From Phycomyces nitens (lineage: Eukaryota; Mucoromycota; Mucoromycetes; Mucorales; Phycomycetaceae): a stretch of 64,000 nt of DNA. Position numbers and translations under genes: made by a program. Under the pieces are notes generated by a model. The model saw only the letters and a program-made list of their open reading frames with translations. It made no database searches and was not told the origin of the DNA. Positions within the stretch are counted from its first letter, which is position 1, and each line of letters begins with the position of its first letter. This document shows, in pieces, positions 16,085 through 29,552 of the stretch. The DNA lies in contig JAHRBC010000004.1 in NCBI GenBank assembly GCA_022702545.1, forward strand, positions 5,734,001 to 5,798,000, written 5' to 3'.

Positions 16085-16987
16085 CGTGAATTGAAAGTAG
16101 AATCTTCCCAAGCAAAGGGATTATTGTGAGCGGGATGAAGGAGCTCTGGCCAGTATAGTTGTATCTCTGTATATATATGTATGTATATATATATAATTGT
16201 ATTGGTGCGAGCGAGCGAGCGAGCGTGCGTGCGAGCGTGCGTGCGTACGTGCGTGCGTGCGTCTTGAAAGAAGAAGCAAAATAATAGAGGGAGCGAAAGG
16301 CGGTTGATAATCTAGCTGGACCTTTCTCTCTTTTTTTTAAAAATAAAATAAAATAAAATAAATTAAATTAAAAATTAAAATGGGACAATAAATCTACCTC
16401 TTGTCTTGTTCTTGAGTGCTTTGCTGTTCCTTGCGAGGCCTCAAGGTCAATAGAGAGGTCAATAAGAAAAAAAAGCGTACTGTGGCTGATGGAATATTCT
16501 TCTGGGCTGCCCTTCTTGGTCTTCTTGGCCCTTTTTTTGAAGCTAACCCGCTGCCCTGTGACGGCTATCGATCGGAGCCCATTGTCCCATACATTTTATT
16601 CAATACAAGACAAGAGTGGGGTTGGTGATCCATTTGATAATACATTATAATATTCTAAACAGCATTTATGTTTTTGTTTTTTCCAATTATTGGTAGTTGG
16701 CCCACAATTCTAGGCAGATTTTTGTATGGAGAACTGGGCAGAATATGTCAAGATTCAATAAACACAACTTTTAATATATCCTTGCAAATCTCCAACTCTT
16801 TCATGCACCACCCACCACCAAGATCCCCATTGTTGGTATCGGAGTTGACCCAATTCAACATCCAACTATGGTATCAGCCACTGAGACCAAAAAAAATAAA
16901 GTAATATATATATATATGTGTATACATATGTGTGTGTGTGTGTGTGTTTAAGGGCTTTGGTCGCAAGCCAATACCAGAGTTTACGTT
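16085..16987. other. divergent promoter region with microsatellites
   Basis: This interval separates the divergent starts of the YAK1 and AFG2-type genes. It contains TA/TATG runs, a GC-rich GAGC/GTGC tetranucleotide tract (16205-16263), an AAAAT/AAATT run (about 16340-16380), and (TA)n followed by (TG)n (about 16902-16946) close to the AFG2 start. The open frame at 16416-16628 has no family or splice support. Confidence 0.6.
16205..16263. repeat. GAGC/GTGC tetranucleotide microsatellite
   Basis: Successive GAGC units give way to GTGC units with one GTAC interruption. This makes a short, very GC-rich island in AT-rich promoter DNA upstream of YAK1. Confidence 0.8.
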
Positions 16988-20042
<3,055 letters not shown>

Positions 20043-20330
20043 GGGTGTAATAAATATTAAGCCCAAGAAATAAATCCTGCTTACATCTAGAAATTCAAGT
20101 TACATACATATTCTCTATTGAGAAATAAAAACAAACATAACCTTATGAGAGAGGTACAAACACATTGCAATCCCGGGTTGTATATATTGATATTATATAT
20201 ATTTATATTTATTTTTTCAATATACATAAACCTAAACCTCATCTTATTACAAATCGATTGAAACAGATCAGAAAGATCAGGAAGTTTTTTGATGTTATTT
20301 TAATTCTTATTATTATTTTTTGGGGTAGAT

Positions 20331-21097
20331 TTAATCGCCCCTGCTGATAGCTCTACTGCCAGCACCAGTACCTTCGCGGTAAAGCTGCTGGTCCCACAGG
20401 TAGACTCCAAGTCCTGAGAAAAAAAAAGGGCGGTTTATTTTTATTTGCCCGAAACGTTTCATTGACACTTGACCCTTACCTTCACCAACGCGATTGAGTT
20501 GAGTAACCATGTCAGCCAAGGTCTTGATTGCCTCGACTTGTTCGCCCAGGTAGGTGGCCTCAACAAAGTCGCACATCTGAGGGTCACTGTTGCTATCGGC
20601 AATCTTGTGAAGATTCAACAAGGACTTGTTGACATCCTTCTCCAGCTGAAGAGCAGACTCAATGGCATTCTTGGCTGATTTCCATTCAGCCTACAAAAGA
20701 GTGTCAATATAATGATTTGACCAAAGGATATAGCTTACCTCTGGAGCCTGCAATGCTCTCAGGATGACCTTTCCACCACGAGTATTCTGATAGTCTAGAA
20801 TAGGTTTTTGTTTTAATATCCATGTATTGCCTCTTCATTTATAACTACTTACCAATCAAATGCTGGGCGTGTTTGCGCTCTTCTTCTGCCTGTTCGCGAA
20901 AGTACTTTTCGATACCTAGACCACGGTCAGCATACGGGATAGTTACATGTTGGCTAGTTACCTGGAAGAGCAACAGATGAATGTTGAGCCCAAGAGGCCA
21001 TGGACAGATACACCTGAGAGGCCTGGAGCTCAGTGTTGATCTGCTGGTTGATTGCCTCCTCAGAGGATGTGGTGAAGTTCTGCTTGGCAAGAGACAT
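20331..21097 (-). CDS. ferritin (heavy-chain-like, ferroxidase-competent)
   Basis: 24-mer iron-storage protein that oxidises Fe(II) and stores ferric mineral. Exons: 21097-20962, 20915-20853, 20794-20739, 20690-20480, 20413-20331, giving 182 aa, the usual ferritin length. All ferroxidase ligands of animal H-ferritin are visible: Glu23 and Tyr30 (INTELQASQVY), Glu57, Glu58 and His61 (EEERKHAQH), the Glu in LQLEKDVNKSLL, Glu in CDFVEATYL and Gln in GEQVEAIK. There is no signal peptide, so a cytosolic location is expected. Ferritins are absent from most Dikarya but described from Mucorales ('mycoferritin'), so this gene supports the lineage call. It is divergent from the O-fucosyltransferase-like gene, with 339 bp between starts. 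Confidence 0.95.
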
Positions 21098-21140
21098 GAT
21101 TGAGAAAGAGATACAGAATAATGGTTTAAACAACTTGTGT

Positions 21141-21148
21141 CTTTTATA
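21141..21148 (-). promoter_or_regulatory. TATA box of the ferritin gene
   Basis: TATAAAAG on the minus strand ends 44 bp before the ferritin ATG. It would give a very short 5' leader. I see no stem-loop like an animal iron-responsive element in that leader. Confidence 0.55.
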
Positions 21149-21436
21149 GACGAATATTATGCAAATATTGGAAAGCGTTTCAAATGAGGACTGGGATGTC
21201 GGAGATTTAATTGGCAAACAATAGCTTTCTTGGTTTGAAACAGATTGAAACTCTGGTAACAAAAAGGAAAATCAAGATTAAAGGGACAAAAATAGGTCTA
21301 GAGAGAGAAAAGACAAAAGAGGGGCTTGGTGACTCGCGTTGCACTGACATGTTTTCATATTGATACTCCGCTAGACCATCATTTTCCCCTAAAGTGTGCC
21401 TCGTTTTAACGTCGGGTTCCTTCTCTTGTTCTCCAA

Positions 21437-23073
21437 ATGAGCTTATTAAGAACCAAACTACTGTGGCCCTTGTTAGCCTGCTTCACGTACCTCTTTTTCT
21501 TTACCGTCCCACTCAAAAAAGCCTCGGAGAACTTTGTAGAAGAAGAAGAACAGTTGATTACGGGCGATTCTTCTTGGCAATGGCAATACAATGCTCGCCA
21601 TCAAGACGATTACGAACAATTCCCGGTAAAGGAACCTACCGAGACGCTCGTTGTTCCTGATCTAGCCTATCGACCCGACGAAAAATTCCTTACGTTCTTT
21701 ACGCACAGTGGTTTCCAGAACCAACTCATACAAGGTAAATGAATGAATTGTTTGCAAACATTCAGTGTAACCAATGGTCTTACATGGAAATATTAGTCGA
21801 GAATGGTATACTTTTGGCATGGTATTTAAACCGTACGCTCTTGCTTCCCAATGCGTTTCTTGGAGAGGCATTTGGGTGGAGCAATTTCGACAAACTGCAT
21901 CTCGAACATATGCTCCGGGATCCCAGCACGACAGAGGGTTGTGGCGAATTTGCTGGAGATATCGTTCAATGGGGAATCGAATGCCCAGCTCGCGGACGAT
22001 ATGCCGTCTTGCCTTTTGATGAAATATTTGACCTTTCGTGGGCCAAGAAGCACGTGCGAATATTACCCCGTCAAAGATCTGACTTTGGGTGGCTGGAAAA
22101 AGAATTCGATATCCAAAGGGACAATATACCTAACCATGTCAATGGATCATACAGAGATGGAGACATACTGTTCTTCAAGGGTAAGCAATTGGGTTCAGTA
22201 AGAGTGGTTTTAAACATTGTCTTTAGGAGAAACACGTTACGACTGGCGTATATTTGATACACCTCGAAAGAATCATAGATTGGGAAAATACGCCGATAGT
22301 CTTGATATTTACCAGCTCAGACAAAGACCTGAACGATTGTTGCATTTCTCGAGCCTGTTTGGTACCGGGAAGCTTCCGATCAGGAGGCCAGAGCACTATG
22401 AGTTCCTTAGAAACCTTCAGCGTAGTATAATCTACCGGCACCCGGCTGTGTTGACCATGGCTGAAAAGATTGTTGAGCGATTGGGTGGCCATGGTAACTT
22501 TATCGGACTGCATGTGAGGTAAGTACGAAATAGGACAATTAGAGGTCTTGGCAAAAGGATGGCTCACAAATAATAATGCACAGATCAGGAGATGGCTGGT
22601 TTATTAAAGCATTGCCAGAGAATGTCAATAATATCATTTCCCAGATCCAGCGAGCAGTAGACTCCAAGCCTGGCCATTCTCACCCTACTCTGTCTGTTCG
22701 CCCGACTCTTGACCAATGCCTCTTGTTGGCCGCAACCCAAAACGTTACGCTTGTCTACATGGCCACCGACGCTCGTTCTCCTCAATCAAATCCTGCCTTT
22801 GATCCTGTTTGGAATCTATTTCCGTGTACATTCACAATCGATGATATTTTTAGTCCAGAGAGCTCCGCTTGGGAAACATTAGAGGTAGTGGACAGGAATT
22901 CGGGCGCTAGTCTGCGCAAGTTTCTTGTCCCGCTTGTCGATGCCACAGTGGCGAGTCGAGGGTGGTTCTTTATTGGCAGTAAGGGATCAACCTTTTCGGG
23001 CTACATTTATCGCCTCCACGACGTGTTTTGGTCCAATGAGAAAAGACATCAATTGGGGCTGGAAGAAGTATGA
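21437..23073 (+). CDS. O-fucosyltransferase-like type II membrane protein
   Basis: Probable Golgi/ER-lumen glycosyltransferase of the GDP-fucose protein O-fucosyltransferase superfamily; donor and acceptor are not proven by sequence. Exons: 21437-21734, 21797-22180, 22227-22518, 22584-23073 (487 aa). Residues about 7-30 (LLWPLLACFTYLFFFTVPL) form a signal-anchor. The first intron acceptor is fixed by phase: it joins GFQNQLIQ to VENGILLAWYLNRTLLLP, matching the family's N-terminal block SGFxNQ...LAxLLNRTLxLP. The donor-binding segment is FIGLHVRSGDGWF, split by intron 3, with the conserved Arg and Asp. Later VYMATDARSP fits the family's (Y)xATD motif. N-glycosylation sequons such as NGS and NRT are present. 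Confidence 0.8.
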
Positions 23074-24092
23074 TCACAAAAGAGCCGCTCGCTATTCTTA
23101 CCTCCTATTCCTTCATTCACATTTTGCATTCCCATGTCAACCCGTTTTTTTTATATTGTCACAATTCCTCTACATTCGATCGATCTTTCTTTATATATAT
23201 ATAATGTATTCATGGCAAAAGAACAAGGTTAAAGAACTCCTGGTGGGTTATTTTTCTGGTTTCTTTGTATAATAACAATAATAATCACAAGTGAATGAAT
23301 TAATAACATCATCCTTTGTTGTTGTACATAATCATAATCCTAATAAACAATTCTTATAATCATTTTATTATTAATATAAACCAAATATATAAATGTATAG
23401 ACCCATAACCATTAGACCATACTCCTTTTACGCTTGTTACACTAAAAAACAAGATCTGTGGTTGGTTTTCATTTATTTATTTATTTGATCTTGCTTGTTA
23501 GCCTAACAAGCCCAATTGAAATCTACGAAATGTTTTGCAGATAGACTATTATTGCATTGATCTTGGAACCATTTCTTCATTAGGGGTTCACAAAATATTG
23601 CGTTTTGTAGGAATTTTGTTTGGAGCCAATGATATTAATTTGTGGCCAACATTTTCAAACTCAAACCACATAAAATCTTAATTTTGGCTGTATTTAAATA
23701 TACCAATTTGTTTTGGTGGTATCTTTCTTGCAAAGGATGATTTTTTGGTTATATTGACCAATCAAAAGATTTACATAACATAAGCGCAATATTTTTCAGC
23801 CCCTTTCTACAAAAAAGTGGCCAATCAGTAGAGACATTTTGTGGGAGTATTGCAAATTACCAAAAAAATAAAATATCACTAATAGTGAAAATGTATGTAT
23901 TTAGACGGCGCTTACACTAAACCAATCAAATATATTTTTACTGTGATTGTATAGAGCCGACTATTTTATTGATTTGGCGATTATATATCATTGGCTATAG
24001 AATATACCAAAAAAAGCAAGTAACAGCCTATTATTTTTTAGCATATTTTTATTTCTAAAATAAGAATTACAAAAAACTTTGAATCTCCAAAT
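23074..24092. other. AT-rich spacer, no gene seen
   Basis: This stretch lies between the O-fucosyltransferase-like gene and the left inverted repeat of the transposon. It is strongly AT-rich, and the frames are short and low-complexity. Confidence 0.7.
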
Positions 24093-24110
24093 ATCACACC
24101 AAAAGAAATT
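24093..24110 (+). repeat. left terminal inverted repeat candidate
   Basis: Perfect inverted match to 28302-28319. It lies 250 bp beyond the transposase stop codon. Confidence 0.65.
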
Positions 24111-24359
24111 CTCGTATAAATATGGTAATTTAGGGTCATTGAGTTTAAAACAAGGTTTTTTTGCCTATAAAAGTCAATTCTGAGCTGAAAATTGCCTGTT
24201 TTTCAGAATAATCTGAATAAATCTAATTTGGGAGAGTCGGTACTTCTAAAATTGAATCTCGCTGTTACTTTTTGACAAATAGCCAATAGAAATAGTTAAC
24301 AGCCCAAACTGAAATTAAAAAGCACTTTGAAAAAAAAAGAGGACAAAGAAGAAAGAATT

Positions 24360-27300
24360 TTATTGATTTAAAGTAAAAAAACGGAAGTAGTTCTTGCAAA
24401 AGAAGTGATAAGATCCAAACTTGAAGAGGTTGATGCGAGAAAGGCGCTCACCTAAGGTCAGATGTAGCATGCATTCGATTCTAGCATCTTCCAACTTGCA
24501 GTATTGTTCAGTTGCTTGGCAGCCAACTATTGCCAAGTTCAGGTTGGGTGAGGAAAGTTGGTAATGCTGAATGTACAAAACACCATTACTTTCCATCACC
24601 TTTCCAGCAAAAAGTCTGTTGGCATCATGGTTGTAAGAAAACGCGACAGAGACACCAGCAACAATCTTTCTGTTTACATGATTGTTGTCCACAAATTCCT
24701 GACGTTTACCAAAGTAATTGTCAGAAAATTTGCTTCCTTGATCATTAAAAAAGGCAGATATACCGGGTCCACTTTGTACACGAGTTCTTGTAGTCCTGTC
24801 AATCCATGAGCTTCCGTTAGCAATGTGTCTGAGCATATCTTGCTTTCCAAACTTATGGGTAAGATCCCTGTTATCAGCACGACGGTTCGAATACACCAAA
24901 TGAGTCCGGATGAACTTGTTAAATTGTTCACCTTTCTCGGTCTCAAAATGTAAAGCACAACCAAACCTCTTGATGTCTTCCTTAAGATGCAGCAGAAGGT
25001 GGGTCTTCAGGGTCAGGCTGAACTTGGTCTTAGCATAGACATCGTATTCGTGCAAGGACTTGACCAGACGGCGAGCAGCATTATCGATGTTGTTGAGATA
25101 TTGATCAAAGTCAGTGGTTATCTCTCGAACAAACAGTAAAGATGATAGAATACCAAGTTCTGTAAAGGGCTTGGCAATCATACAAACTTTTGGGTCGTCT
25201 GTGAATTCAGCATTAAGAATCGGCGGCAGAACTTGCACCAGAATCTTGAACTCCTTGCCAAGGTAAGATCCACTATGTCTAAGCTTCTTTCTGAAAGTCC
25301 TTGTAAAGTCCCTAGAACCTTTTTCTTGCTCCAACAGATCAGATAACTTTACTTGTGAAGCAGTGTTTCCCTTTAAAACTTCCTTGAACAAATGGTTAAC
25401 AAGGTATTTACATACTCCAAGAGCAACAGTATGCAAAATCTCTACAGGTGTATCAAGGGCGGGATCGAACGACTGCAGACACAGTAGGTCTTCGGTACCG
25501 GTATTACTATATCCAAGATCAGCAAGAATAAGCGCCTTATCGGTTGGCTTCTCTGTTTCCAGGTAAAGGTCGTCGATGTTCGGTAAGATACCAGGAATTG
25601 CCTTCTCTTTGCGGGTTGGGTCAGCGGCAGCAAGCTCAAAATGTTCCTTTGATCTGCGTGGACAGTGGCAAACCAGATGATCAGAGTTGAACTCATCAAA
25701 AGACACTCTTCCCAAGTTGCGGTAGTAGCACTTTCTACAAGGGAAATTGGACGTTGAGTGCTTCAAGCCAACAAGTTCAGCATGGCGGGCGTTGTCAGCC
25801 GTAACGAAGAGCAGTGGAGCACAGACAGTTACAGTCTCGTTATAGACTGACGAGTACATCTCAACACCATTTTCAAGGGACTTGAGGTCGGCAGTGAGAA
25901 CGGGCATCAGATGCGTCGACTTGAATCCGGCTTGTTGAGAAACTGCGGTGACAAAGAAGTTGTTTTCGCGTCGGTTTCTCATACCATATGGCATGGCAGG
26001 GAAGTTTACCAGCACACTGTCATACATACCATGAGTTTTCGTCAGATTTCCAGAGGTATCGTCAGAAAAGATAGCAAGTGGGGCGACAATGGCCTTCTGA
26101 TATCGAATGAACTGGTTGGCACTGTTGAATATCGGCTTTTGCAAAGGATGGTTTTTGAACAACAGGCCATAGTGCATTTGGTTCAGAGATACTTCACCAG
26201 AGGAAATCCAGTACTTAGGATGACTATAGAGCATAGGAGGGAGCCAAACAGAATCCAGGTACTTAGTTTCGTATGCGACAGGAGAGCTTTGTACTTTATG
26301 TAAAGGATGGCCTTCACTGTCAAAGCCTTGTTCAACAAGAAATCCATCAAAAAGAGTGAGCGTGTTTCTGAGGTAAAACTTCTCGACTAAAACCGATTGT
26401 CCACTGGATAGCACCACAACATCACCAACCCAGAAGTCTTTGCCGTTTGCTTGTACAAAGGGATGCTGGAACAAAGGATTTCTTCTCCATTTTTCGCCTT
26501 GCTGGACAGAAAGACACTGATCTTCGGTGAAATCAGGGAGAGCCGAAAGATATGGTGCCTTTTGAGGGTTTGCCAAGAGAAGACGTATGTGATCCGAAGG
26601 CAAATTGAAGTGACAATCTACAGTCTTTTCTTGGCCGGTGATGCCTGAGCCCAAATTTGAGGTGGCCTTGATGGTAACCTTCTTGACAGTCGTAGGGAAC
26701 AGAGGAACCTTGTTGAACTTGTTGTGCTGATAATTCAACAAGGTTCCGACCTTTGGCAGCTTGAACTCTGCTTTGGCCTCATCTGCTTTCTTCTTCAACC
26801 CAAACAGCAGATTGATAGTATACATGATCTTTGTAAGCATGGAAACAGAGATCATGCTGTCGTCACCGTCGACAAAGGCTTGCAAGACTAAAGTCTGGAG
26901 ATTCTGGAAAGGAAAGAAGGGAGGTACGCTTCGATTCCATTCACCAGACGCAGCAGAAAAATCCAAAAGAGATTGGCAGTCTTCAAAGGCCAAGGTAGGA
27001 AGATCCGATTCCCTGTTGCTGTCAATTGTTGATGATGCCATGTTGAAAATTCTCTCTCTAAGAGATGAAAGATCCTCTCCCATGGCTTCTTCCTGTTCTT
27101 CCTCAATCATGGCTGAAAGATCAGCTTGAGATGCTGCTTCTTGATCATCTTCCGCAACATTAAATTCTCTTTGTGAATCGGGAATATTTGTGGCGTTGGG
27201 ATCGAGTACATTTTCAGTTGATGAATCCAAAGAGGTAACTGGATTATGGGCCTGAATGTGTCGCTGAAGATTATACAATGTACTGCACTCTTGCGAAAAT

Positions 27301-27377
27301 ATGTGGCAGACGAGAGAATGGTTTACGAGCTTAATTTTGCTCAAGCATTTATTATATGTTAACTTTTCCTTTCCCAT
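24360..27377 (-). CDS. transposase of a fungal CACTA/Plavaka-like DDE superfamily
   Basis: Single uninterrupted 1,005-codon frame from ATG 27377 (MGKEKLTYNKC). Upstream codons are open to 27434, but only through a TTG. Near the N-terminus is a degenerate C2H2-like finger (HIFSQEC...LQRHIQAH). Core blocks match the large fungal transposases of the TNP2/EnSpm kind: FSDDTSGN with the first acidic residue, LLFVTADNARHAELVG with the second, a CRKCYYRN Cys pair, and TPVEILHTVALGV with the likely third acidic residue. Late in the protein FGCALHFETEKGEQFNKFIR fits their conserved C-terminal block. The catalytic assignment is inferred from motif order. An intact frame in AT-rich surroundings suggests a relatively recent insertion. 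Its GC content is higher than that of its flanks. Confidence 0.75.
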   Translation of the reverse strand: MGKEKLTYNKCLSKIKLVNHSLVCHIFSQECSTLYNLQRHIQAHNPVTSLDSSTENVLDPNATNIPDSQREFNVAEDDQEAASQADLSAMIEEEQEEAMGEDLSSLRERIFNMASSTIDSNRESDLPTLAFEDCQSLLDFSAASGEWNRSVPPFFPFQNLQTLVLQAFVDGDDSMISVSMLTKIMYTINLLFGLKKKADEAKAEFKLPKVGTLLNYQHNKFNKVPLFPTTVKKVTIKATSNLGSGITGQEKTVDCHFNLPSDHIRLLLANPQKAPYLSALPDFTEDQCLSVQQGEKWRRNPLFQHPFVQANGKDFWVGDVVVLSSGQSVLVEKFYLRNTLTLFDGFLVEQGFDSEGHPLHKVQSSPVAYETKYLDSVWLPPMLYSHPKYWISSGEVSLNQMHYGLLFKNHPLQKPIFNSANQFIRYQKAIVAPLAIFSDDTSGNLTKTHGMYDSVLVNFPAMPYGMRNRRENNFFVTAVSQQAGFKSTHLMPVLTADLKSLENGVEMYSSVYNETVTVCAPLLFVTADNARHAELVGLKHSTSNFPCRKCYYRNLGRVSFDEFNSDHLVCHCPRRSKEHFELAAADPTRKEKAIPGILPNIDDLYLETEKPTDKALILADLGYSNTGTEDLLCLQSFDPALDTPVEILHTVALGVCKYLVNHLFKEVLKGNTASQVKLSDLLEQEKGSRDFTRTFRKKLRHSGSYLGKEFKILVQVLPPILNAEFTDDPKVCMIAKPFTELGILSSLLFVREITTDFDQYLNNIDNAARRLVKSLHEYDVYAKTKFSLTLKTHLLLHLKEDIKRFGCALHFETEKGEQFNKFIRTHLVYSNRRADNRDLTHKFGKQDMLRHIANGSSWIDRTTRTRVQSGPGISAFFNDQGSKFSDNYFGKRQEFVDNNHVNRKIVAGVSVAFSYNHDANRLFAGKVMESNGVLYIQHYQLSSPNLNLAIVGCQATEQYCKLEDARIECMLHLTLGERLSRINLFKFGSYHFFCKNYFRFFTLNQ

Positions 27378-28301
27378 TATAAAGTGATGTTGAGTAAATG
27401 AAAAAAGAAAACCAAAGAAGGTGCCTGTCAACAATTAGACCAATGATTACTTAAATAGTTTTCTGACTTTGAATTTTGTCTTGGCATTTTTTTTCTTTTC
27501 TTCTTATTTTTACTAGTCGATTTTTTTCTCTTTTTTTCTTACTCATCAAACAAAAATTGTAATGACTGATGATTAATACTCTAGTTTTATAGAGAATACT
27601 CAAATCATGCTTCTGATCAGTTCTGGTAAATAAAATAAACCATATATTACTTTTGTACTTGTTAATTAATCAAGATCCTTTTAATTAAGTGCTTGTCATT
27701 ATGAGGTAAGCTTTTACATGAATAAACAAGCCACTGCAAGCTAAAACACTTCACATACTAACACATGGTTTACATTTTAGACAAGGAAATGGCATACAAA
27801 ACAGCATCATTCTTCATCCATAACAAAGGTATTTTACTATATAATTATCAGTGTAAATACAACTACTAACTTTTGCCATTTTTCAATACTAGCAATGGAT
27901 ATTTCTGTCTGTGGTTATATGAATAGTTTGTCTGTGACCCTGGCTCTTTACACTGCAACCTTGCTTGTCCATATATCATGTCAGTGAACCTTGCTGGAGT
28001 CCAAGTAGCCAGGTAAATTCTGGACAGGTATCAAGCAAAGGCCAAGTAAAAGCCTAGTAGTGGCCTAGTAGTGGCCTAATTCTAATTCTAATTCTAATAA
28101 AAGTTGAACCCCCCTAATATTTTCCCAATATTTTTTCTAAATAAAATTGCTGTATTCCAAAACCCATTATTTCCAAATTCGTTTTAGCAGCTATAATTTA
28201 AACCCATTCTATGGCCAGATTTCCTTATTCTATATAAGGCGATTTATTGCTCCCAGCAAGCGCCGATAAAAGTGCTGAAAACCTGTCCAAATTAGTAATC
28301 A

Positions 28302-28319
28302 AATTTCTTTTGGTGTGAT
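28302..28319 (-). repeat. right terminal inverted repeat candidate
   Basis: Perfect inverted counterpart of 24093-24110. It lies about 0.9 kb beyond the transposase start. Confidence 0.65.
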
Positions 28320-29552
28320 TTCTATTAATTTTTTTTCTTTGCTATTATTAGTGCTATTTAAAAATCCAATAATGCATTCTTGATGATTGCAACAAAACTC
28401 TCGATCATCTTTTTCTTTACCTAATTTAGAATAATCAGCCTTTACAAAATAGCTTATCAGTCAAAGTTCTAATAATTGTATGAACTATGGTTCATGTCGC
28501 CAAGAGGTATGCAAGTAGCAAAGACACAAAATATTCTCAAGAGCGCGTTCCAACCCTTTTTAGAGACTGAGCAATACGATTGAAACAGACTGGAATAACA
28601 TGATGAGAGGTAAGAAATTATAAATGTAGTTGAGGTTGGAATGTCCATGTCAATAGATAGAACTATAGATACATTGGAATAAAAACTATCTTGTGATTCA
28701 ATGAGGATTTGGCCGTATTAATTGTATGAAATATGCTGAACCAGATTCATGGTTTTTGAGATTTGATATTGAACGTTCAGCATATGTTTTGGCTCTACTG
28801 TGACATCAAACTAGCTTGGTATGTAGGTCTGTCTAATAAGAAAGTTGATCGGAGCACTTGCCAATAAGGTCTCTCTTAGCCTCGTGGTAGATAAATGTGT
28901 GTGTGTATATATAAATATATACATTATATCTCTTACTCTTGGTGCTCTCCCAACCCCCCCGCGATTACGATGACCAAATTTAACCTCATACCCAATTCAT
29001 TCTCCACCCCCCATTCCCATCTCTCTCTCACTATCACTATCACTCTCACACTCTTTCTCTCTTTCTCTTTACTTTATCGATATCTTCTTGGCTTTGATCT
29101 TGCTCAATTTTACCCTTTCTCTAGATAATTGTTTATAATATATATATATATTCTTTATCTAAATCTAGGCCACCCCCAAATAAGTATATATATATATATA
29201 CTTATATATATATTTATTTTTATATATATATTTATATACCCCCTCATCTCTCTCTCTCTCTCTCTTTCCTTCCCCTGAGGATGTACTTGACTGCATTAAA
29301 TTTAAATAGCTTGCCTCTCATTGATTTCTATTGACCGTCTCTTTCTCTCTTCTTTCTCTCTTCTTTCTCTCTTTAATACTTTCCAAAAAAAGAAATCGTT
29401 GGTCTTTCAAAGATCCTTTTTCACAAATATCCTTTTAACTTGTACGGCGTGCCGTCTATCACTATAAAAAATATTCACGCTTATTGAGTTTACCGGCCTG
29501 CTGGATTCTCATTGTATCTCCATTATACATTCTACCTCTTGTTTGACTTTGA
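28320..29552. other. AT-rich spacer and pyrimidine-rich promoter of the C2H2 gene
   Basis: The left part is featureless AT-rich DNA. From about 28970 the plus strand becomes CT-rich (CTCTCACTATCACT-type repeats, a TC run at 29250-29270, TTTCTCTC blocks at 29339-29375). CT tracts just upstream of genes are common around fungal transcription starts. TA-rich runs sit at 29140-29240. No gene seen. Confidence 0.5.
29463..29472 (+). promoter_or_regulatory. TATA box of the C2H2 gene
   Basis: TATAAAAAAT lies about 80 bp before the ATG, immediately after the pyrimidine-rich tract. Confidence 0.4.

Larger units (their letters stand above)
24093..28319. mobile_element. DNA transposon with an 18-bp inverted repeat and intact transposase
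   Basis: A perfect 18-bp inverted repeat flanks the transposase gene: ATCACACCAAAAGAAATT at 24093-24110 and its reverse complement at 28302-28319. An 18-mer match within about 1 kb flanks is very unlikely by chance. If the ends are read as CACACC...GGTGTG, both are bordered by AT, which would fit a 2-bp target duplication; because AT is self-complementary this is not independent evidence. Beyond the 18 bp the two ends diverge. The interior holds one long intronless gene plus about 0.3 kb (left) and 0.9 kb (right) of AT-rich DNA. Confidence 0.7.

Noticed and set aside
23877..28353. CACTAATA at 23877 and its inverse near 28346-28353 as alternative transposon ends
   Set aside because: Only 8 bp match, distances to the 18-bp inverted repeat differ greatly on the two sides, and no matching target duplication is seen.
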